This document shows positions 9,949 to 21,221 of a DNA stretch of 64,000 nt, piece after piece (position 1 is the stretch's first letter; each line of letters opens with the position of its first letter). Origin of the DNA: Closterium sp. NIES-65 (lineage: Eukaryota; Streptophyta; Zygnematophyceae; Desmidiales; Closteriaceae); the NCBI GenBank assembly GCA_948144175.1, contig CANXME010000781.1, forward strand, positions 1 through 64,000, in the 5' to 3' direction. The notes below the pieces were generated by a model. That model worked only from the letters and a program-made list of their open reading frames with translations, searched no databases and was not told the DNA's origin. Position numbers and translations under genes: made by a program.

Positions 9949-10374
9949 CTAGAACAGTACAGAACCGCTGATGATATCAGCCGTGTTGGCCTGAGAGGCC
10001 ACATAAACAAGACGAAGCTGACCACGCTGCTGCAACTCTCGAGCAAGAAAGTAGCGAAGAGCGATGTGCTTCGTTCTGTGCTCCAGTCTCTGCTCGCGAC
10101 ACAAGGCAAGCATTGCCTTGTTGTCGACGTACAGAACTGGAGAAGAACGAGGCGCCTTGCCCAGGTCAGTTAGCAGATAGGTGAGCAAGCGTAGCTCCTG
10201 TGCAGCCATGGCCCCTGCGTAGATCTCAGCCTCACAGCTGGAGCTGAGAACAGAAGACGAGCGGGTAGACCACCATGAGACAGAACCGGAGCCAAGGCTG
10301 AAGGTGTAACCCTGTGACGACCGCTGCGTAGCCAAGTCGTCAACCCAAGAAGCGTCTGCGTGACCAGTGAGAAC
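9949..10374 (-). pseudogene. pol: C2 RNase H, C-terminal part
   Basis: Reads LTGHADASW, SSSCEAEIYAGAMAAQEL, YVDNKAMLALCREQ, HRTKHIALRYFLARE and ANTADI, the conserved copia RNase H blocks, then loses the usual FTKAL ending. It joins to the N-terminal part of the domain at 24686-24985 across the C3 insertion. Confidence 0.85.
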
Positions 10375-10506
10375 TGTCAGAACATTATAGCTCATGCATA
10401 TTGTGTAGGCTATAGTGGGTTAGCCCATAAGGGGTACAACCCAATTAGGGTTAGTACTTGTACCCAATTCATTCATAGATCATTCATTCTCGTTTCAATT
10501 CTCTCA
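10375..10506 (+). repeat. 5' LTR of C3 (132 bp)
   Basis: TGTCAGAACATT...CTCTCA. It differs from the 3' LTR (24549-24680) at about seven of 132 positions by eye, so this insertion is not recent. Confidence 0.9.
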
Positions 10507-10525
10507 TGGTATCGAGCAGGTTCCC
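10507..10525 (+). promoter_or_regulatory. C3 primer-binding site
   Basis: TGGTATCGAGCAGG directly after the LTR: complementary to the 3' end of plant initiator-Met tRNA apart from one missing A. C4 keeps the full TGGTATCAGAGC form. Confidence 0.8.
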
Positions 10526-11622
10526 TCGTGGGAACTGTTCCTAGGGCCCACCAATTCGATTTTTTTTTCCTGCCCGGAGCGCGCTTAGCCCTAGCCCGAG
10601 TCGCGCTCCCCCTTTTTCCTCGCCCCGTCGCGCTGCCCTAGCGGCCCTGTCGCCTGCCTTGCGGCCCTCGCGCCGCCCTTCCTGGCCCCGACCCGCCGCC
10701 CGGCGGCCTCGTCGCCTACCCCGCGGCCATCGTGCCGCCCTTTCCCGGCCCCGATCCGCCGCCCTGCGGCCTCGTCGCCCACCCAGCGGCCCTCGCGCCG
10801 CCCTGCGGCCCTGACGCCGCCCTTACCGGCGCCTACCTGCTGGCCCCCGCCACCTACCTGCGGCCCCGCCACCTACCAGCAGCCCCGCCACCTACCCGCG
10901 ACCCCGCCACCTACCTGTGCGGCCCCGCCACCTACCTGCGGCCCCGCCACCTACCAACGGCCCCGCCACCTACCCGCGGCCCCGCCACCTACCTGTGCGT
11001 CCCCGCCACCTACCTGCGGCCCCGCCTCGTACCAGCGGCCCCGCCACCTTCCTGCGGCCCCGCCACCTACCCGCGGCCCCGCCACCTACTTGTGCGGCCT
11101 CGGCGCCTACCTGCGGCCCCGCCACCTACCTGCGGCCCCGCCACCTATCAGCGGCCCCGCCACCTACCTTTGCGGTCCCGCCGCCTCCTCTCAGCGGCCC
11201 CACCGCCTCCTCCCAGCGGCCCCGGACGCCGCCCTCTCAGCGGCCCCGCCGAGCCGCCCAGCAGCAGAGCCGCCCAGCAGCCGAGCCGCCCAGCAGCCGA
11301 GCCGCCCAGCAGCCGAGCCGCCCAGCAGCCGAGCCGCCCAGCCGCCGAGCCGCCCAGCAGCCGAGCTGCCCAGCAGCCGAGCAGCCGAGCCGCCGAGCCG
11401 CCCAGCAGCCGAGCCGCCAAACCGCCCAGCAGCCGAGCCGCCGAGCCGCCCAGCAGCCGAGCCGCCGAGCCGCCCAGCAGCCGAGCCGCCGAGTCGCCCA
11501 GCTCCCGAGCCGCCGAGTCGCCCTGCAGGCGAGCCGCCCGAGCCGCCCTGTGCGGTAAGAGCAGCGCCTCTTTCACAGCACTGCCCTCACCCTACTGTTT
11601 GCGCTGCTAGTCTACTGCTGTC
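10526..11622 (+). repeat. GC-rich tandem-repeat leader of C3
   Basis: About 10850-11165 is an array of a 19-nt unit (ccacctacctgcggccccg). About 11265-11540 is an array of a 13-16-nt unit (cagccgagccgccgag/ccca). Long proline/alanine frames across it are by-products of the repeats. It lies between primer site and gag ATG. Confidence 0.8.
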
Positions 11623-13950
11623 ATGGCTACCCCTAGTGTCCTCGCTTTTGACGCTGAGGGTCAGGCCATTGACTTTGACGTCTGGATAGATGACCTGCAG
11701 CTTTTCTTACAGTGTGATAGGGCAGACGGCCTCTCCCTCTTTGACCTCACTTCTGGTGCCTCTCCTGCCCCCGCTGCTGATGCTGACGCCACTGTTCGCT
11801 CACAGTGGGCCACGCGCGATGCTGCTGCACGTCTTGCCGTGCGTCGCCACCTACCTACCTCTGAGCGTGCTCAGACCTTGTACGACGCTGTATTTGCACG
11901 CTACTCCTCCCCTGCCACTGCTGCACTGAGCCGCCTCATGCTACCCGTACCTCTTCCCTGACCTTGCTGCCTTTCCCACAGTCGGTGACCTCATTACGCA
12001 CCTCCGCACTAGTGACACTCGCTACCGCGCTGCGCATCCTGCTGAGTTCTGCGCCAAGAACCCCCCCCCCCCATGTACATCACCCTCTACTACATAGTCA
12101 CCCGTCTCCCTGACTCCCTTCGCGTAGTCAAGGACCACTTCCTCTCAATTTGCCCCACCACTCTCACCGTTGACCTCCTCGAGAAGGACCTCCTAGCAGT
12201 AGAAAAGAGCATAGTAGCTGTAGGAGCCTCTCGTGGTGACCCTCGCACCCCCATCTTTGAGGGGTGTTCCCCCTCCCCTCTTTTGCCCTTTGCTGCCTCT
12301 ACTGCTGCGGCCGACCTCGTTGGTCTGGAGTCGGTCGGTGTGGCGTCTACCCCTAGTGGGAAGCGTCGCTCTGGCAAGGGCAAGGGGGGCAGAGGCGCTG
12401 GAGGAGCTAGCGGGGGCGGTGGAGGCGGCGGTGGAGGCAGTGGAGGGGGTGGGGGTGGTGGTGGGAGTGGTGGCAGGGGTGGAGGTGTCGGTGGCAGCAG
12501 TGGAGGCGGAGGCGGCGGCGGCGGTGGCGGTGGGAGCGGAGGTGGTGGAGGTGGCGGAGGTGGAGGAGGCAGTGGCGGAGGCGGAGGAGGAGGAGGTTGT
12601 GGCTCTTCGCAGAGGAGTGGCTCCGGTGGTGGTCAGCGCCAGCAGCAGCAGCGCAGTCGGGAGACCCTGTCCCCTCAGCAGCTTCGTGAGTGGTACGCTG
12701 CACGCCAGCGGGGTTGGGGTACTGGTCCGTGCACCTACGTCCTGCGCACCGGCGACCGTGCGGGTGAGCAGTGTGGGGGTGCGCACCCCACCCAGCGCTG
12801 CTTTGGCCGTCTGACGGACGCTTGGCGTCACCAGTTCCCTGAGGCCACTGAGATCCCTTGCTGGGGCGAGCTGTCTAAGGCAGGGGTAGCTATCTTTGAC
12901 CTTGACTTTGATGCTATTCTTGCTGCTATGTATACTGTGTCTATTAGTGAGGAGGGTGACTGTTACCGGTGTTTCCCGCCCGACCCGGGCATTGAGACTG
13001 CTGCTCTAGGTGCTGGTGAGGCTGCTGCTCTTGGTGCTAGCGAGGCTGCTGCTCTAGGTGCTAGTGCGTCTGCTTCCTCCGGTACTGGTGAGTCTGCGCT
13101 CTCAGGTACTGCGTTGGCTTCGGCCTCCCACACCTTCACACTTGACTCGGGGGCTTCTCACTCCTTCTTTCGAGACCGCACCACACTCACGCCGCTAGGT
13201 CGGCCAGTTGCAGTCTCCCTGGCAGACCCCTCTGGGGGTCCTGTCCTTGCTCACTTCTCCACTGTCCTCCCGTGTCCGGCGGCCCCCTCTGGCACCCTGT
13301 CTGGTCTTTACGTGCCCTCGTTCTCTACGAACTTGGTGAGTGGTGCTGACCTACAGGATGCGGGGGTTCACCAGTTCACTCCTGCGAGTCAGCGGGTGAC
13401 CCACTGCACGGACGCTCGGACAGGCCGACACCTGGCCACGTTTACACGTCGGCCGGGGTCGAGCCTGTACACACTGACCACTGCGTCTCCTCCAGTCCCT
13501 GCGTCTGCTCAGGTAGCTGCGTTGGGTCAGGTGTTAGCTGCAGCGTCCAGGTCTGGTCCTGAGTCTGCCCCCTGCTCGTCTCGCCTCCTGTCTCACGAGA
13601 CTCTCCTCTGGCACCACCGCCTTGGTCACCCCTCCCTGCTTCGTCTCCGAAGCATGGCCTCCCGTGTCCTTGTCTCTGGTCTTCCCCGGTCCCTCCCTCC
13701 CCTTCCTCTGGGGCCTGGCCCTACCTGCGTCCCCTGTGTCGAGGGACAGCAGCGGGCTACCCCTCACTCCTCCCAGTTTCCTCCGATAGAGGCCCCGCTG
13801 CAGACGCTTCACATGGACGTGTGGGGCCCAGCCCGCGTCCGTGGACAGGGTCACGAGCGCTACTTCCTGCTGGTGGTTGACGACTACTCGCGTTACACCA
13901 CAGTCTTCCCCTTGCGCAGCAAGGGTGATGTCACTGAGGTGTTGATCGAC
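11623..13950 (+). pseudogene. gag-pol: C3 gag-protease-integrase (5' part of polyprotein)
   Basis: Starts at ATG 11623 with the family gag start. A frameshift near 11944 is compensated at a poly-C tract near 12060, after which 12073-13950 is open. Order: UBN2-like gag; poly-Gly tract (about 12400-12600); C-x13-C-x3-H-x4-C motif (about 12730-12805); protease LDSGAS (about 13141-13160); pre-integrase with HHRLGHPS and CVPC; integrase start HMDVWGPARV and VVDDYSRY. It ends at the C4 insertion, so the integrase lacks its second and third acidic residues on this side. Confidence 0.85.
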
Positions 13951-14023
13951 TAATTGGGCTGTACCCCTTATGGGCTACCCCACTATAGCCTACACAATAT
14001 GCATGAGCTATAATGTTCTGACA
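13951..14023 (-). repeat. Truncated 3' LTR of C4
   Basis: On the minus strand it starts TGTCAGAACATTATAGCTCATGC and stops at ...CAGCCCAATTA, about 73 of 132 bp. By eye it is identical over its length to the 3' LTR of C3, not to the C4 5' LTR. Confidence 0.8.
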
Positions 14024-14235
14024 CACCCCCATAGGCAAAGTGGGGGAGAACAAGGGGTCACAAGACCAGCCAAGCAAAGCAAAGCAAAGCAAGCTCAGGG
14101 TGGATCACAAAGTCACCACACAGTCTGAGCACAAGGTCAAGGCCACAAGGCCAGTTCTCAAGAAAGAGTACACACATATGTATAAAGCTGGACAAGCAAG
14201 AGAAGGTATACATATATGTGAGAGTACAAGCAAGG
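14024..14235 (-). other. C4 polypurine tract and 3' UTR
   Basis: cacccccataggcaaagtggggg (plus-strand view) next to the LTR is the polypurine tract. The UTR has the GGCC-ACAA-GGCC inverted motif and the GCAAA-rich stretch typical of the family. No coding. Confidence 0.7.
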
Positions 14236-17200
14236 TTAAGAGGAGAGCAAGTGAGGCAAGACGGGCACAAGACCCAGCTGAGTGCAGAAGCGCTGATGAT
14301 CACAAGGCGCAAGTGCCTTGGTGAAGACATCAGCAGTGTTGGCCTCAGAGGCCACGTACGCAAGCCGCAACTGTCCACGCTGCCGTAGCTCACGAGCAAG
14401 GAAGTAGCGGAGAGCAATGTGCTTCGTTCTGTGCTTCAGTCGCTGCTCTCGACACAAGGCCAGCATGGCCTTGTTGTCTACGTACAGGACTGGAGGAGAA
14501 CGAGGCGGCTCTCCAAGGTCGGTCAGCAGGTAGGTGAGCCAGCGAAGCTCCTGTGCATCCATGGCCCCGGCGTAGATCTCAGCCTCACAACTGGAGCCGA
14601 GAACAGAAGACGAGCGAGTAGCCCGCCACGAAACAGAGCCGGAACCAAGGCTGAAGGTGTAACCCTGTGACGACCGCTGCGTAGCCTGGTCGTCAGCCCA
14701 AGAAGCGTCCGCGTGCCCAGTAAGGACCACTGGACTCCGCCCTCCAAGCACTAGCCCCATGCCCGACGTACTGCACAAGTAGCGCAACACCCTCTTCGCT
14801 GCAGCCATGTGCTCTGGTCGGTGTCTCCCAGGAGCAACATAGCGTGCGAGAATGCTAAGAGGGTATGCAAGGTCAGGACGTGTGCAGGTCATCAGGTACA
14901 TGAGACAGCCAACAAGCTCTGGGTACGGGCCACTCGACTCTACGGACTCATCCGAAGGCAGAGCTGAGAGCGAGTGGCGAGTAGGCAGAGGAGTGGCCTG
15001 AGGCGAGGAGTACGTGAAGCCGAAGCGCTGAAGGACCTACTGCACCATGTGTGACTGAGTCAGGGTAATGGTGCGGCGTGCTCTGTCCCGGGTGATCTGC
15101 AAGCCAAGGTAGCTGCGTAGTTCACCCAGGTCTGTGCACGTGTGTCTCTTCTGCAGCTCGGACTTCACGTAGGCGAGTCCAGCAGTGTCAGCTGTGGCGA
15201 AGACCAAGTCGTCGACGTACACGAGGATGTAGAACGGCGGCAGAGAGGTGTCGGTGCGCAGAAACAGCGACGGGTCAGCATTAGAAGGAGCAAACCTAAG
15301 AGCCGCAAGCGTAGTCCTCAGTGTGTCGTGCCACTCACGTGGCGCCTGGCGGAGACCGTAGACTGGACGCCGGAGACTCCATTGGGTACCAGGAGGGAAA
15401 GACCCAGTGAAGCCAGGAGGGCGACGCAGCCAGATCTCCTCGTGCAGGCTGCCCTGCAAGAAAGCTGTGCTGAAGTCGAGAGAGTGCAGCTCGTAGTCAC
15501 GGTGAGCAGCAACGTGCAGCAGTACCCGAAGAGTGGTCATCTTCGGGGTGGGGGAGAAGGTATGAAAGTAGTCAACTCCCTGCCGCTGACTGAAGCCACG
15601 AGCCACGTAACGCGCCTTGAAGACAGGCGGAGAACCCGGCGGCCGCTTCACCCTGAAGATCCACATGCCACTGACGATGTTCGCCCCAGGAGGGGGGACA
15701 GCGTCAACGTAGGTGCCTGTGGACTTCCAGGAAGCCATCTCTGCATCCATAGCTGCCTGCCACTGAGAGGAGTAGGGACCCTCTATCGCCTCCGCGTAAG
15801 AGCGCGGAGTCGGGATGTAAAGTGCATCCGGGTCTCCCTCAGGGGTAAGCAGTACGGACACGAGATGAGGTGAAGCAACTGCCAAACACTGGAACTCCTC
15901 CTGCCTGTCCTCAAGGACGTCCGTGCCAAGGGCACACTCACCCTCAATGGACGGAGGACAGACAGACTCATACTCAGCGACAAGACTTGCAGCGTAGTCT
16001 AAGCGACAGCGAGCAGCAAAGTCGAAGAGCTCAGCAACTAGAGCAGACCCAGCAGTAGACTCAAAAGAAGGGTCAGTGATGACAGTAGCAAGGAGACGCA
16101 TGACAGTAGGACTGGCAGCAGGAAGAGAGTCCGACTCAGGGTCGGGAAGAGCAGGAAGAGAGGACTCAGGAGGAGAAGGCAAAGGGGCACGCAGAGGAGC
16201 AGTGCACGGACGCAGAGACATCCGGTGCGTACCAAGGACAGGAGGAGGACGCTCACGCGAACTACGACTACTAGCGCGAGCAGGACGGAAAGGCAACGTA
16301 GGGCAAGACGCAGGCTCACGATGCTCAGCAAGACCTTTAGTAGGACCAGTGTAGGGAGAAGGAGCAGGCAAAGGGGAGGTAGGCTGCAGCTGAAACTGTG
16401 GCTGGACAGGCTGCAGACACTCTAAGGGAGGAGGAGGACCAGCAGAAGGTGGAAGACCAAGAACCTGCTGCAGGAGTGGAACGAAGTACGATCGAGGCCG
16501 CGTGGCGACGCCAGAAGCAGCAGGGACAGCACCAGTACCCTCAGTAGGAGCACCGGGTCCAGCAGCAACTCCAGCAGCTCCAAAACCTCCAGCAGCACCA
16601 GGAGCACCTCCAGCAGGACCGCCAGCGGCAGTCTCAGCGCCAACAGCTCCAGTACTACTAGTACGAGCACCTCCGGGACGTGCGACCGCAGCACCCTCAG
16701 CAGCCGAAGAACCTCCGGCACCAGCAGCACGACGCCAGCACCCTCGCGCAGCTCCTGTGGAGAGAGTGGCTCCCGGCGAGACGAAGCACCCGGAGAACCT
16801 CCAGGTGGAGCACCTCCACACGCAGTACCCCCAGGCGTAGCACCCCCAGGCTCAGCACCCCCCGGCTCAGTAAGCCCTGGCTCAGCACCCCCAGACGTAG
16901 TACCCCCAGGCTCAGCACCCCCAGGCTCAACACCCCCAGACGCAGCACCCCCAGGCCCCGCACCCCCAGGTCCAGCAGCCCCAGGCTCAACACCCCCAGC
17001 GGCAGCACCCTCAGCAGCACCAGAGTCACCAGTGACCTCGACAGGCTCGACTGCGTCTACCTGGGACACACCTGAAGGGGCAGGACCCTGAGGGGGCAGG
17101 GGGTCTACCTGAGGGGGACCTGGTACCAGGAAGAGTGGGGGTGGGGGGAGGGACGGAGTGCGGTAGGGGAAGAGGCGGTAGTAGGGGACCGACTCGTCAA

Positions 17201-20114
17201 ACGTGACGTCCTCGGAGGACAGAACACGGCGAGAGGTGGGGTGGTAGAACTGCCACCCAGGCGCGTCGGGGGGGAACCCCAGGAAGACGAAAGGAGCAGC
17301 ACGAGGGGACAGCTTCTCCGCAGACAAGTCGCGGACAAACGCCCGAGATCCCCAGACCCGGAACGCCGACGCATCGCCAACCTTCCCCGTTCACAGCAGG
17401 GCTGGGGAGGTCTCCGGCCTGGAGACCCTAGGGTGGAGGTTGAGCTGATGCGCCGCGTACCTGACCGCAAACGGCCACAGAAAATGGGGGGCAGCCGCAT
17501 GCATCATAGACGTACGAGCGACGTCCATGACCATGCCAATGCGGCGCTCAGCAATCCCATTTTGCTGCGGTGAGTCCGGAAGCGTGAAGGTCTGACGGAT
17601 GCCTCGTGCACGACAGAAGGCTCGCAGAAGGCCGAAGGAAAACTCTCCGCCTCTGTCCGAGTGCAGATGCAAAACAGGAAAGTCCGAGCCAAAGCGCTGC
17701 CTAAGCTGAAGACGAGCTGCGCGGATCCAGTCGATCAACACCTCAGTGACATCACCCTTGCTGCGCAAGGGGAAGACTGTGGTGTAACGTGAGTAGTCGT
17801 CAACAACGAGCAGAAAGTAGCGCTCGTGACCCTGTCCACGGACACGGGCTGGGCCCCACACGTCCATGTGAAGCGTCTGCAACGGGGCCTCTGTTGGAGG
17901 AAACTGGGAGGAGTGGGGGGCAGCCCGCTGGCGCCCCTCGACACAGGGGACACAGGCAGGGCCAGGGCTCTGAGGAAGGGGAGGGAGGGACCGGGGGAGA
18001 CCAGACACAAGAAGACGGGAGGCCATGCCTCTGAGCCGAAGCAGAGAGGGGTGGCCAAGGCGGTGGTGCAAGAGGAGAGTCTCGTGAGACAGGAGACGAC
18101 ACGAACAGGGGGCAGACTCAGGACCAGACCTGGACGCCGCAGCAAACACCTGACTCGACGCAGCTACCCTACCAGACTCAGCAACTTGAGGGGACGCAGT
18201 GGTCAGTGTGTACAGGCTCGACCCCGGCTGACGGGTAAACGTAGCCAGGTGCCGGCCTGTGCTAGCCTCAGTACAGTGCGTCACCCGCTGATGCGCAGGA
18301 GTGAACTTGTGTACTCCCCCATCCTGTAGGTCAGCACCACTCACCAGGTTCGTCAAGAACGAGGGGAGGTAGAGACCAGACAGGGTGCCAGAGGGAGCCG
18401 CCGGACAAGGGAGGACTGTGGAGAAGCGAGACAGGACAGGACCCCCAGAGGGGTCAGCCAGAGACACCGCAACCGGCCGACTAAGCGGCGTGAGTGTGGT
18501 GCGGTCTCGAAAGAAGGAGCGAGACGCCCCAGAGTCAAGGGTGAAGGTGAGGGAGGCCGAAGCCGACGCAGTACCTGAGAGCGCAGACTCACCAGTACCT
18601 GAGGACGCAGACACACCAGCACCTAGAGCAGCAGCGTCGCACGCACCTAGGGCAGCAGCCGTACCAGTACCTAGAGTAGCAGTCTCAATGCCCGGATCGG
18701 GCGGGAAACATCGGTAACAGTCACCCTCATCACTAATAGACACAGCATACATGGCAGAAAGAGTAGCATCAAAGTGAAGATCAAAGATGGCCACACCCGC
18801 CCTAGACAGCTCGCCCCAGCGAGGGATCTCTGAGGCCTCCGGGAACTGATGACGCCACGCGTCCGTCAGGCGGCCAAAGCAGCGCTGGGTGGGGTGCGCA
18901 CCCCCACACTGCTCACCCACACGGTCGCTGGTGCGCAGGACGTAGGTGCACGGACCAAAATCCCCACCCCGCTGGCGTGCAGTGTACCACTCACAGAGCT
19001 GCTGAGGTGACAGGGTCTCACGACCGCGCTGCTGCTGCTGGCGCGAGCCACCACCGGAGCCACTCCTCTGCGACGACCCGCGACCAGCTCCACCGCCACA
19101 CCCACCTCCTCCGCCTCCTCCGCTGCCTCCACCACTGCCGCCGCCTCCGCCGCCGCCTCCACCGCCGCCTCCTCCGCCACCTCCGCTCCCACCGCCACCG
19201 CCGCCGCCGCCTCCGCCTCCACTTCCGCCACCGACCCCTCCACCCCCACCTCCACTCCCACCGCCACCCCCACTCCCCCCACCGCCTCCACCTCCACCTC
19301 CACCGCCCGCTCCTCCAGCTCCCTTGCCCCCCTTGCCCTTGCCAGGGCGGCGTCTCCTGCTAGGGGCAGACGCCGCGTCGACTGACTCAAGACCAAGGAG
19401 GTCGGCCGCAGCAGCAGAGGCAACAGAGGGCAGCAGGGGGGAGGGAGAACACCCCTCAAAGATGGGGGTGCGTGGGTCACCTCGAGAGGCTCCTACAGCG
19501 ACGATGCTCTTCTCTATCGCTAGGAGGGCCTTTTCGAGGAGGTCTACGGTGAGCGTGGTGGGACAGACTGAGAGAAAGTGGTCCCTGACTACGCGAAGGG
19601 AATCAGGGAGGCGAGTGACTAGGAAGTACAGAGTGATGTACATGGGGGGGGGGTTCGCGGCGCAGAAGTCAGCAGGGAGTGCAGCGCGGTAGCGAGTGTC
19701 ACTAGTGCAGAGGTGCGTGATGAGGTCAGCTACGTTGGGAAAAGCAGCATGGTCAGGGAAGAGGTACGGCATCATGAGACGGCTCAGTGCAGCAGTGGCA
19801 GGGGAGGAGTAGCGCGCGACTACAGCGTCGTACAAGGTCTGAGCACTCTTGTACTGGCTAAAGTGCGCACGCTCGGAGGTAGGGAGGTGGCGACGCACAG
19901 CAAGACGTGCAGCAGCGTCGCGCGTGGCCCACTGGGAGCGAACAGTGGCGTCAGCATTAGCAGCAGGGGCAGGGGAAGCGCTAGAGGTAAGGTCAAAGAG
20001 AGAGAGGCCGTCTGCCCTATCGCACTGTAGGAACAGCTGCAGGTCGTCGACCCAGACCTCAAAGTCTACGGCTCGTCCCTCAGCGTCAAACGTGAGGACA
20101 CTAGGGGTAGCCAT
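14236..20114 (-). pseudogene. gag-pol: C4 gag-pol polyprotein (near-intact)
   Basis: About 1960 codons from ATG at 20114 down to the stop at 14236. Order: gag N domain (to about 19480); poly-Gly tract (about 19085-19320); C-x13-C-x3-H-x4-C (about 18870-18960); protease LDSGAS (about 18515-18545); pre-integrase with HHRLGHPS and CVPC; integrase core (HMDVWGP, HSDRGGEF, NGIAERR; about 17480-17880); 15-bp-repeat linker (about 16800-17020); RT with VYVDDL (about 15210); RNase H to 14236. Breaks: Trp to TGA near 17391, a frameshift near 16760, Gln to TAG near 15039. All catalytic residues I can see are kept. Confidence 0.88.
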
Positions 20115-21070
20115 GACTACAGATGACGAGCATTGTAAACAGTAGGGGAGGGAGGGCCGTGCAGGGGCAGAAGGCACTGTGCTCACTAGACAGGGCAGCC
20201 TGACGGTCCAGCTGCTGGGCGGCTCGGTGGCAGAGCGGCTCGGCGGCGGGGCGGCTCGGCGGCAGGGCGGCTCAGCTTCCGGGCGGCTCGGCGGCAGGGC
20301 GGCTCGGCGGCAGGGCGGCTCGGCTTCCGGGCGGCTCGGCGGCAGGGCGGCTCGGCGGCTGGGCGGCTCGGCTTCCTGGCGGCTCGGCGGCAGGGCGGCT
20401 CTCGTCCAGGGCGGCGCGGCGGCGCTCTCGTGTAGGTATGGCGGCGGGTGAGCCGTAGTTAGGGCGGCGGGTGCGCCGCAGGTAGGTCGGCGGGTAGCCG
20501 CAGGTAGGGCGGCGGGTGGCCGCAGGTAGGGCGGCGGGTAGGGCCGCAGGTAGGTCTGTGGAGGGCCGTAGGTAAGGGCGGCGACGGGCCGTAGGTAAGG
20601 GCGGCGCCGGGCCGTAGGTAAGGGCGGCAACGGGCCGTAGGTAGGGCGGCGACGGGCTGTAGGTAAGGGCGGCGACGAGCCGGTGCAAGGGCGGCGCGAA
20701 GCCGCGGGTAAGGGCGGCGACGGGCCGGGGCGGCGCGAAGCCGCAGGTAAGGGCGGCGACGGGCCGGGGCGGCTCGAAGCCGCAGGCAGAGGCGGCGCGA
20801 AGCCGCGGAAAAGGGCGGCGACGGGCCTGGGCGACGCGAGGCCGCAGGTAGGGGCGGCGCGAAGCCGCCGGTGAGGGCGGCGCAAAGCCGCGGGTAAGGG
20901 CGGCGACGGGCCGGGAAAAAAGCGGCGCGCCGCAGCCGCTAGGGCGGCTCGACGCGACCGTAAGGGCGGCGCGACGGGCTGCTAGGTGTGACTCGACGGG
21001 CCGCTCTAAAAAAAAAGGCAGGCGCGACTCGAGGCGCGCTTCGGTGGGCCCAAGGAACAGTCCCTAGGAG
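20115..21070 (-). repeat. GC-rich tandem-repeat leader of C4
   Basis: Two array types: a 16-24-nt unit around gcggctcggcggcagg (about 20215-20400) and a roughly 22-nt unit around gggccgtaggtaagggcggc (about 20490-20880). The gag frame stays open upstream of the gag ATG as far as 20885 (257 codons, Arg/Pro/Ala-rich), but the family start is at 20114. Confidence 0.75.
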
Positions 21071-21089
21071 GGGACCTGCTCTGATACCA
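21071..21089 (-). promoter_or_regulatory. C4 primer-binding site
   Basis: On the minus strand TGGTATCAGAGCAGGTCCC immediately follows the LTR end; a perfect 12-nt match to the end of initiator-Met tRNA. Confidence 0.85.
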
Positions 21090-21221
21090 TGTTAAAATGA
21101 GAACGAGAATGCATCAAATATGAATGAAGTGGGTACATATAGGAAACCCTAAATGGGTTGCACCCCCTATGGGATACCCCACTATAGCCTACACAACAGC
21201 ATAAGCTATAATGTTCTGACA
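21090..21221 (-). repeat. 5' LTR of C4 (132 bp)
   Basis: Minus strand TGTCAGAACATTATAGCTTATGC...CATTTTAACA, followed by the primer site. It carries the 'cccatagggggtgcaaccc' variant, unlike the C4 3' LTR. Its outer edge abuts the integrase of C3 at 21222. Confidence 0.85.

Larger units (their letters stand above)
9570..10374 (-). mobile_element. Copia C2, 3'-terminal piece
   Basis: The 3' end of a minus-strand copia element: 3' LTR (9570-9680), polypurine tract, conserved 3' UTR and the C-terminal part of RNase H. It stops at 10374 inside RNase H, where C3 is inserted. The sequence resumes at 24681 with the same five bases (AGAAC) and a continuing frame. Its left edge lies in the pogo transposase exon just after codons for AVIP. 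Confidence 0.88.
10375..13950 (+). mobile_element. Copia C3, 5' half
   Basis: 5' LTR, primer-binding site, leader, gag, protease and N-terminal integrase. It is cut at 13950 (GDVTEVLID) by minus-strand copia C4. The 3' half is 21222-24680. Identical 5-bp target duplications (AGAAC at 10370-10374 and 24681-24685) bracket the two halves, proving that they are one insertion. About 360 bp of integrase is missing at the cut. Confidence 0.88.
13951..21221 (-). mobile_element. Copia C4, nearly complete, inserted in C3
   Basis: Reads right to left: 5' LTR 21090-21221, primer site 21071-21089, leader, gag-pol, 3' UTR, polypurine tract, partial 3' LTR 13951-14023. It is the best preserved copia in the window after allowing for two nonsense codons and one frameshift. 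The 3' LTR has lost its outer part (about 60 bp) and is of a different subtype from the 5' LTR. No target duplication is visible because of the loss. Confidence 0.88.

Noticed and set aside
11265-11540. CRISPR-like array of regular repeats
   Set aside because: Units are contiguous 13-16-nt GC-rich tandem repeats without unique spacers, inside a eukaryotic retrotransposon leader.
10732-11610. Long Pro/Ala/Arg open frames in the copia leaders (also 31141-31841, 20179-20885)
   Set aside because: They are translations of short GC-rich tandem repeats, are open in several frames at once, differ in every copy and lie between primer site and gag ATG.
15142-15873. 243-codon plus-strand frame within C4
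   Set aside because: Antisense to conserved RT motifs (YVDDL, GFSQRQGVDYF); no independent domain.
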